From the NCBI GenBank assembly GCA_949288955.1, contig CASEMS010000004.1, positions 1 through 59,792 of the forward strand: a stretch of DNA of 59,792 bases, read 5' to 3'. Positions 36,631 to 45,045 of this stretch are shown piece by piece. Source of the stretch: an uncultured Lentisphaeraceae bacterium (GTDB taxonomy: Bacteria > Verrucomicrobiota > Kiritimatiellia > RFP12 > DVOR01). Every line of letters begins with the position of its first letter. Positions within the stretch are counted from its first letter, which is position 1. The notes beneath the pieces were generated by a model. That model ran no database searches. It was given only the letters and a program-made list of their open reading frames with translations, and was not told the DNA's origin. The position numbers were made by a program, and so were the translations under genes.

Positions 36631-38781
36631 ATGCGACACGCCCTCCTCCTCTCCGCGCTTTTCCTTTACACCCTCGCAGGCGCTTTCCTTGCCTTCGCCG
36701 CCGACCGCGTCTACGCCCTTTGGACGGGCGGCTTCGCGCTTTGGCCCATCCTGCTCCCCGCGTTGGCCGTTGGGTGGCTGGTGGGGTGGGGGATTCGCCG
36801 GTGGGCCGAGCATCGCGTTGGCCCGCGCCTTCTTGGCGTCGCCGCGCTGGCGGTCGCCCTCGTCGCCGCCTTCGTCTTCCTCGGGGAGTCCCGTCTCGTC
36901 CATGACTGGAGCTTCCTCTCGCTGCGCATTGGGCTGACCTATGAGGCGTGGCGGGGCTTTGTCTGGGGGCAGGCCGCCCTTTGGTTCGCGCCCCTCGCCG
37001 TTCTTCTGCCGTTGCTTTGGGTGCGCGGCAACGCGGTCGCCCCCCGTGGCCGCTTCACGGTCTTCGTCGGCGTCTGCGTCGGCCTTATCCTCGCGCGCAT
37101 TTTCGTGGGGCGCGTTCCTACCTTCCCGCTCTGGGAGGGGGCCGTCGCCCTCCTGCTTGTCGCCGCCGGTGTCTGGCTCGTCGCCGCCTGCGACCGCCTT
37201 TGGACGCGCCTCCTGACCGGTTCCCTCGCCCTCCTCTGCCTGGCCTACGCGTGGCTCCTCTGGACTTTCGGCTTCTCCCCCGCCGAGCCCCTGCGCGACG
37301 TCAATCCCTTCGCCCCCATCGCCGCGCGCGACAGCATCTACACCGGCCGTGGCACCGAGGGCGTCACGCTCCTGGATGGCCGCCTTGTCCGCACCGCGGG
37401 CTTCGATGAGTCCGCCCTCGCCGCCTCGCAGTTCATCCCGTTGATGCTCAAGCCGTCTCCCAATGCCCGCATCGCCGCGCGCCCCATCGTCGGCGCGCCC
37501 CTCTTCCCCTCCTATGAGTCCGGCCGGCTCAAGGGGCTCTACGACGCCATTTGGGTCGAGCTTCCCCCCGCCTGGCTCCCGCAGGAGCGCGATTACTTCG
37601 GCTCCGCCGCACTCTCCGCCGCACTCTCCAACCTCACCGAAGGCGGCATTCTCGTCTACGATCTCGACGCCCGGGCCCTCGACGCCCGCATGGTCATGCA
37701 GCGTGTCGGCGCCCTCCTGCGCCACTTCCCTCACACCCAGCTCTGGATGACCGGCCTCAACCGCTGGCAGCTCGTCGCCTCCCGCCAGCCCATCACCGCC
37801 GACCTCAACGAGATGGACGCCATGCGCAGCCGCGACACCGTCTGGCCAGCCCTCGGGCGTGCCCGGCTTGACATGCCCATCTTCCTGTTGCCCTGCTGCA
37901 TGGTCGCCGACGCCAAGACCCTTGAGGCCGCCCTTGCCGAACCGATTCCGCCTCGCGTCCCCCGCCGTTCCGCCAACGCCGCCCGCCGACTCCTCTTCGA
38001 TGGGCAGGGCGCCCAACGCCTTATCGCCCCCTTCGCCCCGCTCTACGACGCCGAGATGCCGTGGGTCTCCTTCCCCAAGGAGGCCGAATCCGCCTTCCGA
38101 GACGTCCTCACCACCCTCCGCCAAGGCCGCCGCCTCGTCCTTCAGGGCAAGTACGTCGAGGCCTCCGAGATCAACCCCACCGACCCCGTGCTCCGTGGCC
38201 TCGCCGATCGTGAGATGGCCTCCGCGCGGGCCTTTGAGAAGCTCGCCGACCACGAGAACGCCCTCCGCGCCTACGCCTCGGCCTTCGCCCTCGCCAAGCC
38301 CTCCGTCAACGAGGTCTTCGAGGCCGCCGAGATCGCCCGCGCCACCGGCCAACCGGGGCGGGCCGACCCCTTCCTCCGCCTCGCCGAGAGCCTCGCCCCC
38401 GACAATCCGATCGTCCTGCTCTGGCTGGCTGAGTTCCATCTCGACTCCAAAGACCCCAAGACGGCCGAGCGTTACGCCGCGCGCGCCCTCCGCGAGTCCG
38501 CCGAGAACAAGGCCTGGTCCGACCTTCCCCCGCGCATCCGCATGACCCTCGCCACCGCCATCGCCCGCCAAGAGGGACGTGAGAAGGAGGGCCTCGCCCT
38601 TGCCCGCCAAGTCGCCGCCCAGGCCACGGACGAGGCCGAGAAGGAGCGCTTCATCCCGGCCTATGGCAACCTGCTTATCGAGACAGGGCACGCCGTCCAA
38701 GGCATCGCCGTCAAACGCCACTACCAGGCCTATCACGAGCTTCTCCCCGACACCCACGCCAAACCGGAGGCCAAACCATGA
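36631..38781 (+). CDS. Polytopic membrane protein with spermidine-synthase-like and TPR-like regions
   Basis: 716 residues of no firmly recognised family. About seven hydrophobic helices lie within residues 1-220. Then comes a soluble region whose YDAIWVELPPAWLPQERDYFGSAALSAALSNLTEGGILVYDL resembles the second half of spermidine-synthase-like methyltransferase folds, without a clear SAM-binding glycine loop. The last 200 residues are Ala-rich helical repeats of TPR character (AFEKLADHENALRAYASAFALA, GRADPFLRLAESLAPDNPIVLLWLAEFHL). It starts 15 bases after dnaE and overlaps the acyltransferase start as ATGA. Membrane-embedded spermidine synthase homologues are known, but catalysis here is doubtful. 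Confidence 0.7.
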   Translation: MRHALLLSALFLYTLAGAFLAFAADRVYALWTGGFALWPILLPALAVGWLVGWGIRRWAEHRVGPRLLGVAALAVALVAAFVFLGESRLVHDWSFLSLRIGLTYEAWRGFVWGQAALWFAPLAVLLPLLWVRGNAVAPRGRFTVFVGVCVGLILARIFVGRVPTFPLWEGAVALLLVAAGVWLVAACDRLWTRLLTGSLALLCLAYAWLLWTFGFSPAEPLRDVNPFAPIAARDSIYTGRGTEGVTLLDGRLVRTAGFDESALAASQFIPLMLKPSPNARIAARPIVGAPLFPSYESGRLKGLYDAIWVELPPAWLPQERDYFGSAALSAALSNLTEGGILVYDLDARALDARMVMQRVGALLRHFPHTQLWMTGLNRWQLVASRQPITADLNEMDAMRSRDTVWPALGRARLDMPIFLLPCCMVADAKTLEAALAEPIPPRVPRRSANAARRLLFDGQGAQRLIAPFAPLYDAEMPWVSFPKEAESAFRDVLTTLRQGRRLVLQGKYVEASEINPTDPVLRGLADREMASARAFEKLADHENALRAYASAFALAKPSVNEVFEAAEIARATGQPGRADPFLRLAESLAPDNPIVLLWLAEFHLDSKDPKTAERYAARALRESAENKAWSDLPPRIRMTLATAIARQEGREKEGLALARQVAAQATDEAEKERFIPAYGNLLIETGHAVQGIAVKRHYQAYHELLPDTHAKPEAKP

Positions 38782-39386
38782 CCAGTCATGTTCTTATTCT
38801 TGGGGCAGGCGGCCTCGGCCGCGAAGTCTTCCACTGGGCACGGGAGGCCGGCCTCCATCCCCTTGGTTTCATTGACGACAACCCCGCCGCGCTCGACGGA
38901 CGGACGGGCTACGCCCCCATCCTCGGCGGCGTGGAGTCCGCCCCGCTTGACGTGCCCATCCTCTGCGCCATCGGCCAGAACACCGCGCGCCGCGTCTGCG
39001 TCGAGCGTCTCCGCGCCCGTGGCGGCAGCTTCGCCACGCTCATCCATCCCCAGGCCAAGGTGCTCCATGCCGAGATCGGCCCCGGCGCGGTCCTTGCCCC
39101 CTTCGCCTACGTCGCGGCCGACGCCAAGGTCGGCGCGTTCCTCTTCATGCAGACCGGCGCCGTCCTGGGCCATGACGTCTGCGCCGGCGACTTTTTGCGC
39201 ATGGACACCAACGCCTTCGTCGGCGGATACGCCACCCTTGGGCACGGCGTAACCCTCCACACCGGCGCCAAGGTCATGCCCGGCAAGCGCGTCGGCGATG
39301 GGTGCACCCTCGGCGCGGGCTCCGTCCTCCTCCGCAATCTCCACGCCTCCGCCACCGCCTTCGGCGTCCCCGCCCAGCGGGTCTGA
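38778..39386 (+). CDS. NeuD/PglD-type sugar O-/N-acyltransferase
   Basis: 202 residues. An N-terminal Rossmann-like PglD_N domain (HVLILGAGGLGREVFHWARE, GFIDDNP) is followed by a left-handed beta-helix built of hexapeptide repeats (about 95-200: IGPGAVLAPFAYVAADAKVG, LGHDVCAGDFLRMD, GHGVTLHTGAKVMPGKRVGDGCTLGAGSVLLRN). Members acetylate UDP-sugars or sialic acid during glycan synthesis. The start overlaps the membrane-protein stop (ATGA), suggesting coordinated expression. No nucleotide-sugar genes adjoin, so the substrate is open. Confidence 0.87.
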   Translation: MTSHVLILGAGGLGREVFHWAREAGLHPLGFIDDNPAALDGRTGYAPILGGVESAPLDVPILCAIGQNTARRVCVERLRARGGSFATLIHPQAKVLHAEIGPGAVLAPFAYVAADAKVGAFLFMQTGAVLGHDVCAGDFLRMDTNAFVGGYATLGHGVTLHTGAKVMPGKRVGDGCTLGAGSVLLRNLHASATAFGVPAQRV

Positions 39387-39434
39387 CCGACACACGGCAA
39401 GGCGGGAGAGGGCCCAAGCCGCTAGACCAGGCCG

Positions 39435-40376
39435 TCAGGCGAAAATCTCCTCAGGGACGCGCCCCGTCCAGTGGGCGGGGGTCTCCGCCGCGCCGAAGAG
39501 ACGCAGGAGGATCGGCGCCGTGTTCACCGTGTCGTTCAGGGCCAAGTCATGCCCTTGGCGGATGCCTGGGCCGACAATCCCCCACGGCACCACCATCTCC
39601 TCGGGGCTCACGCCGCCGTGATTGTAGCCCTTGCCGCCGTGATCGGTGAGGAAGAGGAAGTGGGTGTCGGCGAGCATCCCCTCGGCTTCGAGGCCATCGA
39701 GCACCTTGCCGAAGGCGGCGTCCGATTCCTCGATGGCGGTGATGTACTCCGGGCTCATCCAGGCGTGCTTGTGCCCGGCGTGGTCGGTGTGTACGTCATA
39801 GAGGAAGACAAGGGTCGGCGACTCGCGGTTTGCCTTGAGGAAGGCGAGCGCCTTGGCGCAGTTCCCCTCGTAGCCATCGTTCTCCTCGAAGGCGGCCTCG
39901 TCGAAGGAGGCGGGATTGTAGGGATTGATGAGCGGTTGCCAGTTCCAATAGAAGGCCGTCTTCATCCCCGGGATCTGCCGCTTCAGCTCGGAGAAGACGG
40001 AGGGGATGTAGCCTTCCGCGTCGCGGGCGACGCTGGGCAGGGAGGGCGCCGAGCGGTTCCAGCCGTTGCCATTCACGCCATGCTGCTCCGGGCCGCACCC
40101 CGTGAGCAGGCTCGTCCAGTTTGGAAGCGTCACCGAAGGCATCACGTCGCGCGTGCTGTTCGAGAAGACCCCCTTCGCGAAGAGCGCGTCCAACCGCGGC
40201 GTCCTCGCCTGGCGCAGACCGTCCGTGCGGATGCCATCGAGCGAGAGAAGCACCACGCGCTTGGCCAACGCCATGCCCTTCGGCGCCGCCGCGCCACGCG
40301 CCAACGTCGCCGCGCCGACCACCCCGGCCAACGCGCCTAATCTCAAAAAGTCCCTGCGGGACGGCGAACCACTCAT
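39435..40376 (-). CDS. Tat-exported alkaline-phosphatase-superfamily phosphodiesterase/nucleotide pyrophosphatase-like protein
   Basis: 313 residues. A twin-arginine signal (SRRDFLRLGALAGVVGAATLARGAAA) is followed by VVLLSLDGIRTDGL (metal Asp) and VMPSVTLPNWTSLLTG with the Thr nucleophile typical of NPP-type phosphodiesterases. The metal sites VHTDHAGHKHAW and LTDHGGKGYNHGG come later. It probably hydrolyses phosphodiester or pyrophosphate bonds outside the cytoplasm. ATG 40376 has AAGGAAG upstream; the longer frame passes through translated repeats. It stands alone on the minus strand, convergent with the acyltransferase gene across a 48-base gap. Confidence 0.85.
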   Translation of the reverse strand: MSGSPSRRDFLRLGALAGVVGAATLARGAAAPKGMALAKRVVLLSLDGIRTDGLRQARTPRLDALFAKGVFSNSTRDVMPSVTLPNWTSLLTGCGPEQHGVNGNGWNRSAPSLPSVARDAEGYIPSVFSELKRQIPGMKTAFYWNWQPLINPYNPASFDEAAFEENDGYEGNCAKALAFLKANRESPTLVFLYDVHTDHAGHKHAWMSPEYITAIEESDAAFGKVLDGLEAEGMLADTHFLFLTDHGGKGYNHGGVSPEEMVVPWGIVGPGIRQGHDLALNDTVNTAPILLRLFGAAETPAHWTGRVPEEIFA

Positions 40377-40421
40377 TGCGCACTTCCTTTCGTCTGCGTG
40401 AGCACGATTTACCTCAATCCT

Positions 40422-40427
40422 ATCATA
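40422..40427 (-). promoter_or_regulatory. Candidate -10 box of the phosphodiesterase-like gene
   Basis: TATGAT on the minus strand, about 45 bases before ATG 40376. The stretch 40428-40537 upstream of it shows no gene. Confidence 0.45.
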
Positions 40428-40537
40428 GCCATTTCCCACACGGTCAAGGATGGGGATGTCTGTGAATCCTGCGTACTGTAGGAGGCGGACGCCTCTCTCC
40501 CTCATCCCGCCGACCACCATCGTGGCCGAGGGCGGGG

Positions 40538-40590
40538 AAGTTTGGAGGCGTGAGAGGGAAGTTTGGAAGCTTGGAGGTTTGGAGGCTTGG
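40538..40590 (+). repeat. 8-base-period array (second copy)
   Basis: GTTTGGAG/GCTTGGAG/GTTTGGAA units almost the same as at 18065-18124, again in the same orientation and about 20 bases ahead of a 22-base array. Confidence 0.8.
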
Positions 40591-40609
40591 CGGCTAGCCC
40601 AAAGCGGAT

Positions 40610-40719
40610 CAGCCGCCATCTCCCCGAGCGTCAGCCGCCGATCCTCGATGGCTCAGCCGCCGACGCAAGGAGGATCAGCGGCTGAGTCTCAATGGGTCAG
40701 CCGCCGAGGCGGGGAGACT
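40610..40719 (+). repeat. 22-base tandem repeat array 5
   Basis: Five units start at 40610, 40632, 40654, 40676 and 40698. They are more diverged than other arrays, but all begin CAGCCGCC or CAGCGGCT and keep the 22-base register exactly. The array lies between the divergent phosphodiesterase-like and pta genes; 40720-40817 shows no gene. Confidence 0.85.
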
Positions 40720-40817
40720 TAGCCGCGGAGGGCGAAGAGGCTGCGGCAGGCGTCGGCGTTGTGGACGATTCACTTCATTGACAATGCGTGAGTGTCTCCG
40801 CCAAAAGGCGAGGGGTG

Positions 40818-40826
40818 TGCTATACT
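40818..40826 (+). promoter_or_regulatory. Extended -10 promoter of pta
   Basis: TGCTATACT, leaving a leader of about 35 bases before ATG 40868, which has an AGAGGAAG ribosome site. Confidence 0.7.
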
Positions 40827-40867
40827 ATCGAAGTCTTCGTTCATCCCATAGCAGAGGAAGATTAGTC

Positions 40868-41878
40868 ATGGAATTGCTGAAGCAGATTTGCGCCAAGGCC
40901 AAGGGCTCGGGGCGCTCCATCGTGTTGCCCGAGGGCCAGGACCCGCGCGTCATCAAGGCCGCCAACCTCGCCATCCAGGCCAACGCCGCCAAAATCATCG
41001 TCCTGGGCACGCCCGAGGAGATCGCCTTCTCCGAGAACGCCGCCGGCATGAAGCTGGCCCCCGAGGCGCAGGTCATCGATTACACCAAGGGCGACCTGCT
41101 CGACGAGCTCGCCAACGCTTTCTATGAGAAGCGCAAGGCCAAGGGCATGACCCCCGATGGGGCGCGCCAGGCCCTCCTTGACAAGCGCATTTACTTTGGC
41201 GCCATGATGCTTGCCACGGGCAAGGCCGATGGCCTCGTCGCCGGCTCCATCGCCTCCACCGGCGACATGCTCCGCGCGGCCTTCCAGTGCGTCGGCACCG
41301 CGCCGGGCATCAAGCTGGCCTCCTCCACCTTCCTCATGGGCCTCAAGCAGCCCACCGAGGCCGGCGACGACGTGCTCTGCTTCGCGGACTGCGCCGTCAA
41401 TCCCTGCCCCACCGCCGAGCAGATGGTGGACATCGCGTTGGCCACGGCCCGCACCTTCCGCGCGCTCGTCGGCAAGCAGCCCAAGGTGGCCTTCCTCTCC
41501 TTCTCCTCCAAGGGTTCGGCCAAGCATGAGCTGGTCGACAAGGTGGCCGAGGCCGCCCGCCTCACCAAGGCCCGCTTCGAGGAGCTCGGCCTTGACGCGG
41601 TGGTCGACGGCGAGATCCAGGCCGATGCCGCCATCGTCCCCGCCGTCGCCCTCCAGAAGAACCCGGGCGGCGCCATCAAGGGCGACGCGAACGTCCTCAT
41701 CTTCCCCGATCTTCAGGCCGGCAACATCTGCTACAAGCTGGTGCAGCGCCTTGCCGGGGCCACCGCCCTCGGCCCCATCGTCCAGGGCGTCGCCAAGCCC
41801 ATCAACGACCTCTCCCGCGGGTGCTCCGCCGAGGACATCTTCGGCAACATCTGCATCACCGTCGGCCAGACGCTGTAA
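40868..41878 (+). CDS. pta: Phosphate acetyltransferase
   Basis: 336 residues, the size of the short single-domain Pta. It interconverts acetyl-CoA and acetyl phosphate, the branch to acetate and ATP through acetate kinase. Landmarks: IVLPEGQDPRVIKAA, KADGLVAGSIASTGDMLRAAFQ, FLSFSSKGSAKHELVDKV, DGEIQADAAIVPAVA, and the family ending NVLIFPDLQAGNICYKLVQRLAGATALGPI. The start is fixed by AGAGGAAG 8 bases upstream. No ackA gene is adjacent. Confidence 0.95.
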   Translation: MELLKQICAKAKGSGRSIVLPEGQDPRVIKAANLAIQANAAKIIVLGTPEEIAFSENAAGMKLAPEAQVIDYTKGDLLDELANAFYEKRKAKGMTPDGARQALLDKRIYFGAMMLATGKADGLVAGSIASTGDMLRAAFQCVGTAPGIKLASSTFLMGLKQPTEAGDDVLCFADCAVNPCPTAEQMVDIALATARTFRALVGKQPKVAFLSFSSKGSAKHELVDKVAEAARLTKARFEELGLDAVVDGEIQADAAIVPAVALQKNPGGAIKGDANVLIFPDLQAGNICYKLVQRLAGATALGPIVQGVAKPINDLSRGCSAEDIFGNICITVGQTL

Positions 41879-41899
41879 GGGGCGATAGGGAGGCGCGGC

Positions 41900-41939
41900 G
41901 GCGGCTTGGCGGGACGCAAGGCCATTCTGCCAAGCCGCC
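41900..41939. other. Perfect 11-bp inverted repeat between pta and dprA
   Basis: GGCGGCTTGGC at 41900-41910 pairs with GCCAAGCCGCC at 41929-41939 across an 18-base loop, without a T-run. It may be a rho-independent-like structure for pta or protect its 3' end. It is the only structured element in the 95-base gap. Confidence 0.55.
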
Positions 41940-41973
41940 TTGCCGCCCGCCGCCCAAACGCCAAAGGAGCACC

Positions 41974-43107
41974 GTCTTCGAGACTACCGAACGTGCCGCG
42001 CTGATCGCGCTGAACCGCGTGCCGCGGGTGGGCGCCGCCAAAGTGCGGTCGCTCATCCGCGCTTTTGGTTCGTTGGGGGAGGCTTCGCGCGCCTCGCCCG
42101 GCGCCATCGCCGAGCTGTGCAAGGACATCGGCCCCGCATTGGCCGAGGAGGTCGTGGCGGCCCTCCGCTCCGACTTCGCCGCCCGCGAGGAGGCACGCGC
42201 CGAGGCGGCCAATGTCCGCATCCTCACGTGGGAGGACGCGCTTTACCCCGAGAGCCTCCGCGCCATCCCCTCGCCGCCGCTCTGTCTGTATTGCGTGGGC
42301 GAGCCGAGGCGGCTGGCGCAGGCGCAGGTGGCCATCGTCGGCACGCGCCGCCCCACCGTCTACGCCACCGAGCAGGCCCGGCGTTTCGCCTTCGCATTGG
42401 CCGAGGCCGGCATCCACGTTACCAGCGGCTTGGCCGAGGGGGTGGACGCCGCCGCCCACCAAGGCGCGCTCGATGCCGGGGCCGACGCCCCCGGCAAGAC
42501 CCTTGCCATCATCGGCACCGCCCTCGATTGCGTCTATCCCGAGGGCAACAAACCGTTGGCGCGCGAGATCGCCCGTTCCGGCGGGCTGGTCGTCAGCGAG
42601 TATCCCTTTGGGCGGCATGGCGACGCCAAGACCTTCCCCCAGCGCAACCGCCTTGTCGCCGCCCTCGCCAAGGCCACGCTCGTCGTCGAGGCCGGTGTGC
42701 GCAGCGGCACGCTCATCACCGCCTCCTTCGCGCAGGATTTCGGCCGCACGCTCTATGCCCTTCCCGGGCGCGTGGACGGCCCGGCCTTCGTCGGCAACCA
42801 CACGCTCATCCGCAATGGCGAAGCCCGTCTGGTCATGCGCCCTGCCGACATCCTGGAGGACTTCGGCGAACTGGATCTGCGCGAGGGGCGCCCGGACGCG
42901 GGGGGTGAGGGGGAGCCAATCGGCCTTTCGGAGGATGAGCGCCGCCTGTGGGGCGCGCTTGCCCCCGGCGAGGAGATTGCCTTGGAGACCTTGGCCGAGC
43001 GTGCGGGGTTGCCCCTGCCCGCCGTTTCGGCCTTGGCCATTGGGTTGCAGATGCGCCGCCTGCTCCGCCCCCTTCCCGGCGGACTTGTGGCTCGGGCGCG
43101 GCGTTGA
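41974..43107 (+). CDS. dprA: DNA-processing protein DprA (noncanonical start)
   Basis: About 377 residues. DprA loads RecA onto incoming single-stranded DNA in natural transformation. A short N-terminal SAM/HhH-like region (AALIALNRVPRVGAAKVRSLI) is followed by the extended Rossmann domain with VAIVGTRRPTVYATEQA, TSGLAEGVDAAAHQGAL, IIGTALDCVYPEGN, VSEYPFG, FPQRNRLVAALA and VVEAGVRSGTLITA. A winged-helix DprA_WH domain closes it. An AAGGAG site at 41964-41969 points to a start near 41974, where the in-frame codon is GTC; no ATG, GTG or TTG lies between the pta stop and there. GTG 41821 inside pta or GTG 42019 are the only canonical alternatives. Confidence 0.9.
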   Translation, partial: VFETTERAALIALNRVPRVGAAKVRSLIRAFGSLGEASRASPGAIAELCKDIGPALAEEVVAALRSDFAAREEARAEAANVRILTWEDALYPESLRAIPSPPLCLYCVGEPRRLAQAQVAIVGTRRPTVYATEQARRFAFALAEAGIHVTSGLAEGVDAAAHQGALDAGADAPGKTLAIIGTALDCVYPEGNKPLAREIARSGGLVVSEYPFGRHGDAKTFPQRNRLVAALAKATLVVEAGVRSGTLITASFAQDFGRTLYALPGRVDGPAFVGNHTLIRNGEARLVMRPADILEDFGELDLREGRPDAGGEGEPIGLSEDERRLWGALAPGEEIALETLAERAGLPLPAVSALAIGLQMRRLLRPLPGGLVARARR

Positions 43108-43140
43108 GCGCCGGTCGCAGGGGAGAATAGTGAGGTTCCT

Positions 43141-44964
43141 ATGAGGCTGACGCGTCGAACGTTTCTTGGTTTGGTCGGTGCCGGGCTTGGCGTCCAGGCC
43201 GTCACCCCGCTGTGGGGCGCCGGGGCGGCGCCTTCCCGCCGCCCAAACATCGTCCTTTTCATGGTCGATGACATGGGCTGGCAGGACACGTCCGTGCCCT
43301 TCTACTGGCAGGATGGCAAGCCCGTGCGTTCCGCCCTCAACGCCCGTTACGCCGCCGCGGCCCGCACGCCGAACATGGAGCGTCTGGCCCGGCGCGGCAT
43401 GACCTTCACCAACGCCTACGCCTGCGCCGTCTGCTCGCCCTCGCGGTGCTCGCTGATGAGCGGCATGAACGCCGCCCGCCATCGCGTTACCGATTGGACG
43501 CTCGGCGTCGACCAACAGAACCGCTTTGCCGCCCATGGCGAAGGCCTCTTCCCGCCCCGGTGGTCCGCAAACGGTCTTCAGCCGCCCGGCACCGAACGGG
43601 AGGGGCGTTGCCAGCCGCCGTGGCGGGTGGACGAGGCGGGGCGTTATGTCCAGCCGCCCTTTGGGGCAGAGGCGGGGGCTTTGGCCTATCGGATGGCGTT
43701 GCCTTACACGTGCGCGCTCCCCTTCCCCGAGTTGCTGCGCCGCGCGGGTTACCGCACCATCCACGTGGGCAAGGCGCATTGGGGCAGTGGCGCGGGCAAG
43801 TGTTACCTCCGCGACGCCGCCCCCACCTCGCCCGGCGCCGACCCGAGGGCCTTCGGGTTCGACGTGAATGTCGCCGGCTGTGAGAAGGGTGGCCCCGCCA
43901 ACTATCGGGGAGCCTCCGGCTATGGCAACAAGGGCGCCTCGCCCTTTTCCACCCCCGGCCTTGATGAGAACAACTATTACGAGGACGATGTCTTCCTGAC
44001 GGACGCGCTGACCGATCGGGCGTTGGCCGAGATCGATGCCGCCAAGGCCGCCGGCAAGCCGTTCTATCTCTATCTTGCCCATTACGCCGTCCACTCCCCC
44101 CTCGACAATGGCCGCGCCTGGGACCGCACGCGCTCCGCCGACCCCAATCCCGAGAAGGACGCCCGCAATCCCAATCCGAAGGATGGCCTCCCTTGGAACG
44201 CCACCGAGCGGAACTACGGCACCCTCCTCAAAGGCATGGATGATTCGTTGGGCAAGGTGCTCGACAAGCTTGAGGCGTTGGGCCTTGCCGAGGACACCCT
44301 TGTCATCTTCATGGCCGACAATGGCGGCCTTGCCATCTCCGGACGCATGGCTCAGGCCAACGGCCCCGCCCGCGCCGGCAAGGGTTCGTGCTACGAAGGG
44401 GGCACCCGAGAGCCATTGCTCGTCGCCTGGCCCGGACGTGTCCGCCCCGGTTCCGTCTGCCACGAGCCTGTCATCATCGAGGACTTCTATCCCACCTTGC
44501 TTGAGGCCGCGGGCGTTCCGATCCCCGAGCCTGCCGCCTTGGCCGTGACCCCCGCCGATGTCCATGCCGACGGCCCCTTGCGCCAAGTCCTCGATGGCGA
44601 GAGCTTCCTGCCCCTTCTGCTTGGGCAACGCGCCACGGTCCGCCCTGACGGTTCCGCCCGCCCGCTCCTCTGGCATTACCCAAACTACTGGCAGGAAGGC
44701 CCCGCTGGCCGCGCCTACCACTTCTATTCCGCCATTCGGTTGGGAGACTGGAAGCTTATCTACCAACACAGCGACCGCACGTTTGAGTTGTACGACCTTG
44801 CCCATGACATCGGCGAGGCGCGCAACCTCGCCGCCGAACGCCCTGACCTCGTGGTCTCGTTGCGCCGTGAGATGGGCCGCCTTCTCCGTGAGCGTCACGC
44901 CCAGATGCCTCGCGTCGGTGCGCCCGATGGCCTGGAGGTGCCTTTCCCCGACGTCGGCCTTTGA
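43141..44964 (+). CDS. Tat-exported formylglycine sulfatase
   Basis: 607 residues. Twin-arginine signal LTRRTFLGLVGAGLG; NIVLFMVDDMGWQD metal site; formylglycine motif CSPSR with Cys98; HVGKAHWG; FYLYLAHYAVHSPLDNG; MADNGGLAIS; C-terminal LGDWKLIYQHSDRTFELYDLAHD. The catalytic set is complete for a type I arylsulfatase-like enzyme, longer than the first sulfatase because of insertions after the active site (about 105-200). It would desulfate polysaccharide in the periplasm or outside. It begins 33 bases after dprA and may be cotranscribed with it. The substrate is unknown. Confidence 0.93.
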   Translation: MRLTRRTFLGLVGAGLGVQAVTPLWGAGAAPSRRPNIVLFMVDDMGWQDTSVPFYWQDGKPVRSALNARYAAAARTPNMERLARRGMTFTNAYACAVCSPSRCSLMSGMNAARHRVTDWTLGVDQQNRFAAHGEGLFPPRWSANGLQPPGTEREGRCQPPWRVDEAGRYVQPPFGAEAGALAYRMALPYTCALPFPELLRRAGYRTIHVGKAHWGSGAGKCYLRDAAPTSPGADPRAFGFDVNVAGCEKGGPANYRGASGYGNKGASPFSTPGLDENNYYEDDVFLTDALTDRALAEIDAAKAAGKPFYLYLAHYAVHSPLDNGRAWDRTRSADPNPEKDARNPNPKDGLPWNATERNYGTLLKGMDDSLGKVLDKLEALGLAEDTLVIFMADNGGLAISGRMAQANGPARAGKGSCYEGGTREPLLVAWPGRVRPGSVCHEPVIIEDFYPTLLEAAGVPIPEPAALAVTPADVHADGPLRQVLDGESFLPLLLGQRATVRPDGSARPLLWHYPNYWQEGPAGRAYHFYSAIRLGDWKLIYQHSDRTFELYDLAHDIGEARNLAAERPDLVVSLRREMGRLLRERHAQMPRVGAPDGLEVPFPDVGL

Positions 44965-44981
44965 GCCAACGGACAGATGAC

Positions 44982-45027
44982 AAAAAAGCCCCGCCCGAGA
45001 CAAGCGTGTCTTGGGCGGGGCTTTTTT
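44982..45027. terminator. Bidirectional terminator after the second sulfatase
   Basis: Stem GCCCCGCCC/GGGCGGGGC extended by AGACA/TGTCT across one G-T pair, flanked by six A and six T. It serves the convergent sulfatase and GHL10/small-protein units. Confidence 0.92.
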
Positions 45028-45045
45028 CGTTTGCCTATCGGCGGC

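Noticed and set aside
33214..38757. 1847-codon open frame antisense to dnaE and the membrane protein
   Set aside because: It lies entirely opposite well-supported genes, has low-complexity Gly/Ala/Glu/Arg composition and no domain. It results from high G+C codon usage.
40719..40766. Possible minus-strand gene remnant ending in VHNADACRSLFALRG
   Set aside because: Only about 15 codons, no recognisable family, and it abuts the degenerate end of array 5; insufficient evidence.
40778..40783. TTGACA as the -35 box of pta
   Set aside because: It is 37 bases from the -10 box, far beyond the usual 16-18, so it is probably coincidental.
41821..41973. dprA start at GTG 41821 inside pta
   Set aside because: It would add about 51 Arg/Pro-rich residues without homology and ignore the AAGGAG site at 41964; kept only as an alternative.
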